NCBI GenBank assembly: GCA_012514255.1
Contig: JAAZAP010000373.1
Location: 1-38,846, forward strand
DNA length: 38,846 nt
Reading direction: 5' to 3'
Source: Bacteroidales bacterium
Lineage (GTDB): Bacteria; Bacteroidota; Bacteroidia; Bacteroidales; VadinHA17
Shown: piece after piece, positions 34,204 through 38,846 of the stretch
How the letters are laid out: every line of letters starts with the position of its first letter
Position numbering within the stretch: the stretch's first letter is position 1
Position numbers and translations under genes: made by a program
The notes under the pieces: model-generated
What the model was told of the DNA's origin: nothing
The model's database searches: none
What the model saw: only the letters and a program-made list of their open reading frames with translations

Positions 34204-35094
34204 TTATCTTAGCTTGAAGATATAGGTAATGGTACCTTTCTGAATGACAGGAGCATTATTGCTGCTTTCGAACGTGGTCTTCAGCGCAGCTCCCTTTGCC
34301 AGCCTGAGGAGATCCCCATCGAGTGTCGTCGACCCCTTGATGCCGGGAGTCGCATCGGTGACCCTTCCGTTGCGGTCAACTGTTATCGCAACAACTACAA
34401 TTCCCTCTTGCTGGAGGTCATAGGGAGGTTTGATGAGTGACTTAGCCTTTCTTCCTCCGAGGTCAAAAGAAATACCCTCGGTTCCCTGACCACCTCCCGG
34501 CCCGTAAGCGGGTGCATCAGGGGTACCTGACTGAACACCCTGGTTGCCCTGCCCGCCTGTCACCCCCTGGCTCTGGCCTGATGTGCCTACATTACCAGTT
34601 TTGCTGAAGGCACCCCTGGCCCTGGCGTTTGCCTGGTCAATACGCCGCTGCTCCTCTTCCCGCTTCAGCCGTTCGGCAGTCTCCTGCTCAATCCGCTTTC
34701 TCTCCGCCTCTGCTTCCAGCTCGCGCCTTATCTCCGCGGCACGCGCCTCGGCCTGCCTCTTCAACTCCTCGGGATCAGGTTCCTTCTTCTCAACCTCCAC
34801 AGCCTCCTCAAAATCCTGCGTGAGCAATGCCTCATCACCCCCTTCATCTCCTGATGATGGCGGAGGAGGCGGAGGAGATACCGGCTGTGGCGCCGGCTCA
34901 AACAGACCACTTCCTGTCTCGTCAAAACCGAAGTTGACAAGCAAACCCTCTTCAACCGGCTCCGGAATCTCTATCCTGAAGGTGACAAAGATGATCAGCA
35001 GCGCAAGCAGAACATGTATAATGGCACTGAAGATCAGCCCAAGCAGCCTTTCCTTTGTGAGTGGCTCTCTGGCGCTATTTAGGAGTAGTGGCAA
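34204..35094 (-). CDS. TonB-family energy transducer with TolA-like linker
   Basis: The 296-residue protein has one membrane helix at about residues 17-40 (GLIFSAIIHVLLALLIIFV) and a proline-rich patch (PQPVSPPPPPPSS). A long Glu/Arg-rich coiled-coil (about 100-160) resembles the TolA stalk, and a Gly/Gln-rich segment follows. A TonB C-terminal domain comes last, with YDLQQEGIVVVAITVDRNGRV and a terminal TITYIFKLR. It transduces proton-motive force from ExbB-ExbD to outer-membrane proteins. The frame starts with TTG at 35094 (TGA lies two codons upstream) and overlaps exbD by 20 bases. A TolA-like function is an alternative. Confidence 0.85.
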   Translation of the reverse strand: MPLLLNSAREPLTKERLLGLIFSAIIHVLLALLIIFVTFRIEIPEPVEEGLLVNFGFDETGSGLFEPAPQPVSPPPPPPSSGDEGGDEALLTQDFEEAVEVEKKEPDPEELKRQAEARAAEIRRELEAEAERKRIEQETAERLKREEEQRRIDQANARARGAFSKTGNVGTSGQSQGVTGGQGNQGVQSGTPDAPAYGPGGGQGTEGISFDLGGRKAKSLIKPPYDLQQEGIVVVAITVDRNGRVTDATPGIKGSTTLDGDLLRLAKGAALKTTFESSNNAPVIQKGTITYIFKLR

Positions 35095-35467
35095 GTATCA
35101 GTTTGTATTGATTCTTTGCTGCTATGTTCATTACGTTGACAACATACTCAAGAGGAATACTCCTGTCAGCGTGCACTGATATGTATATCTCGGGACTATC
35201 CTCAACCCTCGACTGCAGCGCAGCCTCAAGGTATTCGAGCTCTATGGGTTGATCTTCAATGAAATACTGAAGATCCTTTGTGATGGATACTGTAGTCATC
35301 GGACGGGCTGAAGACTGGGTTGTACCCTTGGGCAACAACAGCTTCAGAGCAGTCGGATGCACCAGGGTTGATGTCAGCATGAAGAACAACAACAGCAGGA
35401 ACACTATATCAGATATCCCGGCATTGGCGAAGTTAACACTGACTTTATTCTTGTTTGTGATAGCCAT
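35075..35467 (-). CDS. exbD: ExbD/TolR-family biopolymer transport protein
   Basis: The 130-residue protein has a short cytoplasmic N-terminus, one membrane helix (IVFLLLLFFMLTSTLV) preceded by a conserved Asp in AGISDIVFLL, and a periplasmic domain. That Asp is the proton-relay residue of the family. It sits between exbB (6 bases upstream) and tonB (overlapping by 20 bases). It would form the ExbB-ExbD motor with its neighbour. TolR is the alternative; the adjacent TonB-type gene favours ExbD. Confidence 0.92.
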   Translation of the reverse strand: MAITNKNKVSVNFANAGISDIVFLLLLFFMLTSTLVHPTALKLLLPKGTTQSSARPMTTVSITKDLQYFIEDQPIELEYLEAALQSRVEDSPEIYISVHADRSIPLEYVVNVMNIAAKNQYKLILATTPK

Positions 35468-35473
35468 CGCTCA

Positions 35474-36157
35474 CTATTTTACAGGTTCATTGAGGATGTC
35501 AAGAAACTCGGTGGAGGTTGTCTCCAGCTGGAATACCACATTTTCTACCCTTACCACCAGCAGGTTGTATCCGAAGTAAGCAAGGATGCCAAGTATCAGA
35601 CCCCCAACGGTGGTTATGAGAGCCGTATAGATTCCTCCGCTGAGAGTACTTATATCCAGGCTGTTGCCTGCAAGTGACATCTCATAGAAAGCTTGTACCA
35701 TACCTATGACCGTACCCAGGAATCCCATCAGGGGAGCTGCACCGGCAATGGTTGCCAGTGTAGGAAACCGCTTTTCCAGCTTGTGTATCTCAAGTTTCCC
35801 TACGTTCTCAATGGCTTCAGTCACATCGGCCAATGGCCTGCCAAGGCGATTGATACCCTTCTCCACCATCCTGGCCTGGGGTGAGGTGGTCTTCCTGCAA
35901 AGCTGCATTGCGGCATCAACCTTACCCTCATACATGTAATCCTTTATGCGGTTCATGAAATTGGCATCACCCTTTGATGCCTTTTTTATTATCAGGTACC
36001 TTTCAATGAAAATGTACAATGCAACAAATGAGAGAAGTGTGAGCAGGTACATAACCCATCCGCCTGCCAGGTAGAGGTCAGCCAGTGACATTGTTGCCTC
36101 TTCAGCTGTCTCAGCGGCTGCTGTTGTACCCTGTAATAAAATGCTAGCTGATATCAT
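35474..36157 (-). CDS. exbB: ExbB/TolQ/MotA-family proton channel
   Basis: The 227-residue protein has three membrane helices: one near residues 30-52 (WVMYLLTLLSFVALYIFIERY), and two in the C-terminal half, with the conserved stretch ATIAGAAPLMGFLGTVIGMVQAF and GGIYTALITTVGGLILGILAYFGYNLL. These define the ExbB/TolQ family. With ExbD it forms the inner-membrane motor. It is preceded by a 130-base gap after the tamB-like gene and followed closely by exbD and tonB. Confidence 0.93.
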   Translation of the reverse strand: MISASILLQGTTAAAETAEEATMSLADLYLAGGWVMYLLTLLSFVALYIFIERYLIIKKASKGDANFMNRIKDYMYEGKVDAAMQLCRKTTSPQARMVEKGINRLGRPLADVTEAIENVGKLEIHKLEKRFPTLATIAGAAPLMGFLGTVIGMVQAFYEMSLAGNSLDISTLSGGIYTALITTVGGLILGILAYFGYNLLVVRVENVVFQLETTSTEFLDILNEPVK

Positions 36158-36287
36158 TGTCTGTGATTTAAGATGTTAACTGTTCTGCATGCCTTCTTTA
36201 TCATCGGGCGAATATAGTAAAAAACGGTTTATCACCTCTGTAAGTATTCTTATGTTGATAAATAGGGTTCATTGTTGAAAGCTATTT

Positions 36288-38846
36288 TTACTTCTCACCC
36301 TCCTCCGGCTCCTCATCTTCGGCATCAACTCTCAGGCGCTTCTCCTCAGGCTTGATGAAGAGGTCCTTAAGGGTGTTGAAGTCGCGCCTGTAAAAAACCC
36401 CCACTCCCTGCGTATATGGATAGACCTGATAGTATAAGTTGTAGTTGGAACGGTTGAACACCTTGAATCTCAACATGTCAGTAAGTCTCACCTCTACAGT
36501 GAACTCTCCGCTGATGTTGCTGGCGGTGGTGTTTGACTGGTTGCCTCTGACATCCACATTGCCGTTGACGGTTACCATATCATTCAACAGCTGAGTTGAG
36601 AGCGCCAGTTCAACCTCCTGGTCGGTAAGCTCACTGCCGGGCCTGTAACTGAACCCTATGTCAAAGTCGTTGCTGATCTGTGACAACCAGTTGCTGAGCT
36701 GGTTGGAGAGCATCTCGGTGGTGGTTGTGAAGCCTACGTTCGGTGAAACAGGCACTCCGGTCTGTCCCATGGGAGTTCCGATGGTTGATCCTGAATTATA
36801 CAGTGACGGATCAGGATAGAAGCTGTTCATTACCAGCAGGTACAGGAACTGGCGACTCAGCTCCTCCTCGGTGTCTATGGCCACCCTCAGCAACTCACGT
36901 GTCCTTTCGTCAGCCGTGGGGAGGTTAATGTCAAAGCTGATAGCAGGATTAAGCAGTTTGCCCGAGAGACTGAGGATACACTCAACCGGCAGCTTTACCT
37001 TTAATTCTGAAAATTCTTCTTCGCCGAAGATCTCTGAGAGTGCTGCCTTGGTTTTGTAGAGAGCCCTGATGTTCAGGCTTGCATCCTCTATGGGACCGTT
37101 CCAGGATACTGTGCCCCCTTCCTCCACAGCAAACCGCTTGTTCAGGATATTACCCAGGGTAAATAGATAGTCGCCGTCATCAATGACATAATTTCCTGCC
37201 ATCCGTACATCACCGCGTGAGTTAAGCGATATGTTCAGTTTCCCTTCACCCTGGCCGCGTATTACGCCACCTGATGTCTCATCAAGGATAAGCTGTACCT
37301 CTGCCTCCGGAGTGACTTCCAGGTCAAAGTTGAGCTCTATCTTGCTCCCCTTCTCCTGCCTGATGAACACATTACGGTCTGAGGCCACCTGCTCCTTATC
37401 AGCCTTCTCATCCACATTGACAAATGTGATGTATGGATAATCACTTACGCTTGCGGAAGTGTTGAGCGGTATGAAAAACTCGGTGTTTGGCGCCGTGCGT
37501 GCCGAGATATTGAAAACAATTTTCTCATCGTTACCCCTGATACCAGCATATCCCGAAGCATAGGCCGTGCCGTAGAAACTGTCGCTGTCCTTCGGCCTGG
37601 TGTTTAGCACCAGCATCCTGTCCATATTAATGTCGAAGCTTACTCCCATATTCTTGAATGACCGGTGCGTGAGCATCCCGTTGATGCTACCAGTATTTCC
37701 TTTCTCGTCAGTGATATGGATATTCCTGAAAGATATCCCGGCAGGAGTGAACCTTACACTGTCTGAAAAACTGTACCGCGTTTGAAGGAAGTCTATCTTC
37801 ATGGAAGCATTACTTGCCATTACCGAGCCGGTAATCTCCATCTCCCTGGGCTTTCCCGTGAGCCTGACAGTACCTGATCCTGCCCCCTGCAGTCCGGAAG
37901 CAAAGGTACGCACGAACGGATTGATTACGTCAAGGGGAAGGTCAGATGCAGAGATGGCAATGTCAGCCATCCTGGAAGAAGGAGCATAACTGCCTTTAAT
38001 GTCAATCATCTTCCTGCCTTCAAAGTTGTTGCTCACATCAATTGCAGCTACCCGTCTGCGCGGATCCCACTCGCTGCTTATTGAGACCAGGCCGTAATTG
38101 TTGTCATTCATCCTGAAGTCCTCAACTTTCATGTCACTCTCAAACAGAAGATTGTTATATACATCAGAGAGAGTTATGTTACCGTTCAATGATCCTTCAA
38201 ATGTCATCAGCTGATTGTTATTCTTCTGCCCGGGATTCCTGTTGACCAGGTTGTTGAGATATGATATGTTGAGGTTTTCAAAACTCATTGTAAGTCTCTC
38301 CTCGGGTGACCCTGACAGTTTGCCGTCGAGCCTTATGTACCTGGTTCTGCTGCTGATCAGTATGTTGTCAAACAATGCACTGGTGGAATCAATGACAATC
38401 CGTGCAGGACTTATGTTCCATGGCGTATGGCTGACAGTGAACCCGGCCGGGAGCAGAGCAACAGTCATTACCGGTTTGTTCAGCTCATTGAGGCTGAAGA
38501 ATCCACTCGCCTTCAGTTCTCCAAAGGTGCGGCCTTCATCCCTGTTATCCCACCTCATCCCCAGGTCAATAGTGTCATTCATGCTCCCTGCCTCAAGGAT
38601 GAAATTACCCAGTTCTGACCTGTCAGGCAGAGATACGGTATCAACTTTCATCTCAGCCTTCATCTCAGCGCCGGCAAAAGAGCCTGTGAGGGTCATCTTT
38701 CCCAGACGGACCCCGGAATAGGTGATGGCATCTGATGTCACCTCGGCAATCATCTCCGGGCGGTCAGACCAGAAATGGCCGGTGAGCCGGGTGCCTTCTG
38801 CAATGCTCAGTCCTGTGCCGAGGAAATCATTAAGCTTGTCTATCCT
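36288..38846 (-). CDS. tamB: TamB-domain translocation/assembly protein, partial (5' end outside window)
   Basis: The frame is open from the stop at 36288 to the right edge (852 codons seen); an internal Met at 38753 is not the true start. Repeated beta-rich segments of the AsmA/TamB type occur, with recurring G-S/T-V/I-x-G stretches such as GEGKLNISLNSRGDVRMAGN and GNYVIDDGDYLFTLG. The conserved C-terminal DUF490 region is near TEEELSRQFLYLLVMNSFYP and a terminal VGVFYRRDFNTLKDLF. TamB-like proteins span the periplasm and take part in lipid transport or outer-membrane protein assembly. It lies upstream of exbB-exbD-tonB on the same strand. The C-terminus ends in an Asp/Glu-rich tail. Confidence 0.87.
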   Translation of the reverse strand, partial: RIDKLNDFLGTGLSIAEGTRLTGHFWSDRPEMIAEVTSDAITYSGVRLGKMTLTGSFAGAEMKAEMKVDTVSLPDRSELGNFILEAGSMNDTIDLGMRWDNRDEGRTFGELKASGFFSLNELNKPVMTVALLPAGFTVSHTPWNISPARIVIDSTSALFDNILISSRTRYIRLDGKLSGSPEERLTMSFENLNISYLNNLVNRNPGQKNNNQLMTFEGSLNGNITLSDVYNNLLFESDMKVEDFRMNDNNYGLVSISSEWDPRRRVAAIDVSNNFEGRKMIDIKGSYAPSSRMADIAISASDLPLDVINPFVRTFASGLQGAGSGTVRLTGKPREMEITGSVMASNASMKIDFLQTRYSFSDSVRFTPAGISFRNIHITDEKGNTGSINGMLTHRSFKNMGVSFDINMDRMLVLNTRPKDSDSFYGTAYASGYAGIRGNDEKIVFNISARTAPNTEFFIPLNTSASVSDYPYITFVNVDEKADKEQVASDRNVFIRQEKGSKIELNFDLEVTPEAEVQLILDETSGGVIRGQGEGKLNISLNSRGDVRMAGNYVIDDGDYLFTLGNILNKRFAVEEGGTVSWNGPIEDASLNIRALYKTKAALSEIFGEEEFSELKVKLPVECILSLSGKLLNPAISFDINLPTADERTRELLRVAIDTEEELSRQFLYLLVMNSFYPDPSLYNSGSTIGTPMGQTGVPVSPNVGFTTTTEMLSNQLSNWLSQISNDFDIGFSYRPGSELTDQEVELALSTQLLNDMVTVNGNVDVRGNQSNTTASNISGEFTVEVRLTDMLRFKVFNRSNYNLYYQVYPYTQGVGVFYRRDFNTLKDLFIKPEEKRLRVDAEDEEPEEGEK

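Noticed and set aside
34544..35179. A 211-codon open frame on the plus strand antisense to tonB and exbD
   Set aside because: Low-complexity Ser-rich translation that mirrors the Glu/Arg/Ala-rich stalk of TonB; no recognisable domain.
36158..36287. Promoter with TATATTCG upstream of exbB
   Set aside because: One mismatch in the -7 element and no TTG at the usual distance; too weak to list.

Overview
The window looks like chromosomal DNA of an anaerobic, fermentative Bacteroidota bacterium, probably of the Bacteroidales/Marinilabiliales type. The signs are a type IX secretion cargo with a gliding-motility-type C-terminal domain, a WbqC-family protein, several exact TAnnTTTG -7 promoter elements, and the gene order rsh-fur-purA. 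Anaerobic markers are rubredoxin, a polyferredoxin-type membrane protein, a Na+-pumping decarboxylase and citrate lyase. No rRNA, tRNA, CRISPR array, transposase, integrase or phage gene was found. Genes are tightly packed; no gap between genes exceeds about 170 bases.

Layout. Positions 1-3516 (minus strand) hold larC-larE-larB, three enzymes for the nickel-pincer nucleotide cofactor, joined by ATGA overlaps and followed by a partial wbqC-like gene that runs off the left edge. Divergent from larC, 3672-6167 encodes a Tat-exported DUF362 protein and a membrane protein with six iron-sulfur cluster motifs. Positions 6261-13533 (plus) form a catabolic block: methylmalonyl-CoA epimerase, the four subunits of a biotin-dependent Na+-translocating methylmalonyl-CoA decarboxylase, a CitD-CitE fusion, CitF, and a short rubredoxin gene. 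Convergent to it is pepD (minus), then isocitrate dehydrogenase plus an HD-domain protein (plus). An inverted repeat family separates these from a GH2 glycosidase and an acyl-CoA ligase (minus). A SPOR-domain lipoprotein (plus) meets purA-fur-rsh (minus). Next comes a co-translated set of two M16 peptidase-like proteins and a type IX secretion cargo (minus), divergent from a ClC chloride channel with CBS domains. glyA, an orphan receiver and a TSUP transporter follow (plus). The right edge has a partial tamB-like gene followed by exbB-exbD-tonB (minus).

How the genes work together. Citrate lyase would give oxaloacetate and acetate. Oxaloacetate can be reduced through fumarate to succinate by enzymes outside the window. 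The epimerase and decarboxylase would then convert methylmalonyl-CoA to propionyl-CoA while pumping Na+. The larBCE genes make a cofactor for a LarA-type racemase or epimerase that is not in the window. The tamB-exbB-exbD-tonB set serves envelope biogenesis and energized outer-membrane transport. The rsh-fur-purA operon couples alarmone metabolism, a Fur-type regulator and purine synthesis.

Most of the window is ordinary core metabolism. The points most worth a second look are a three-cysteine LarE encoded beside a very His-rich unsplit LarC, the CitDE fusion joined to a Na+ pump, the six-cluster Fe-S fusion beside DUF362, and the TolA-like TonB next to tamB. I saw no clear evidence of a wholly new system.
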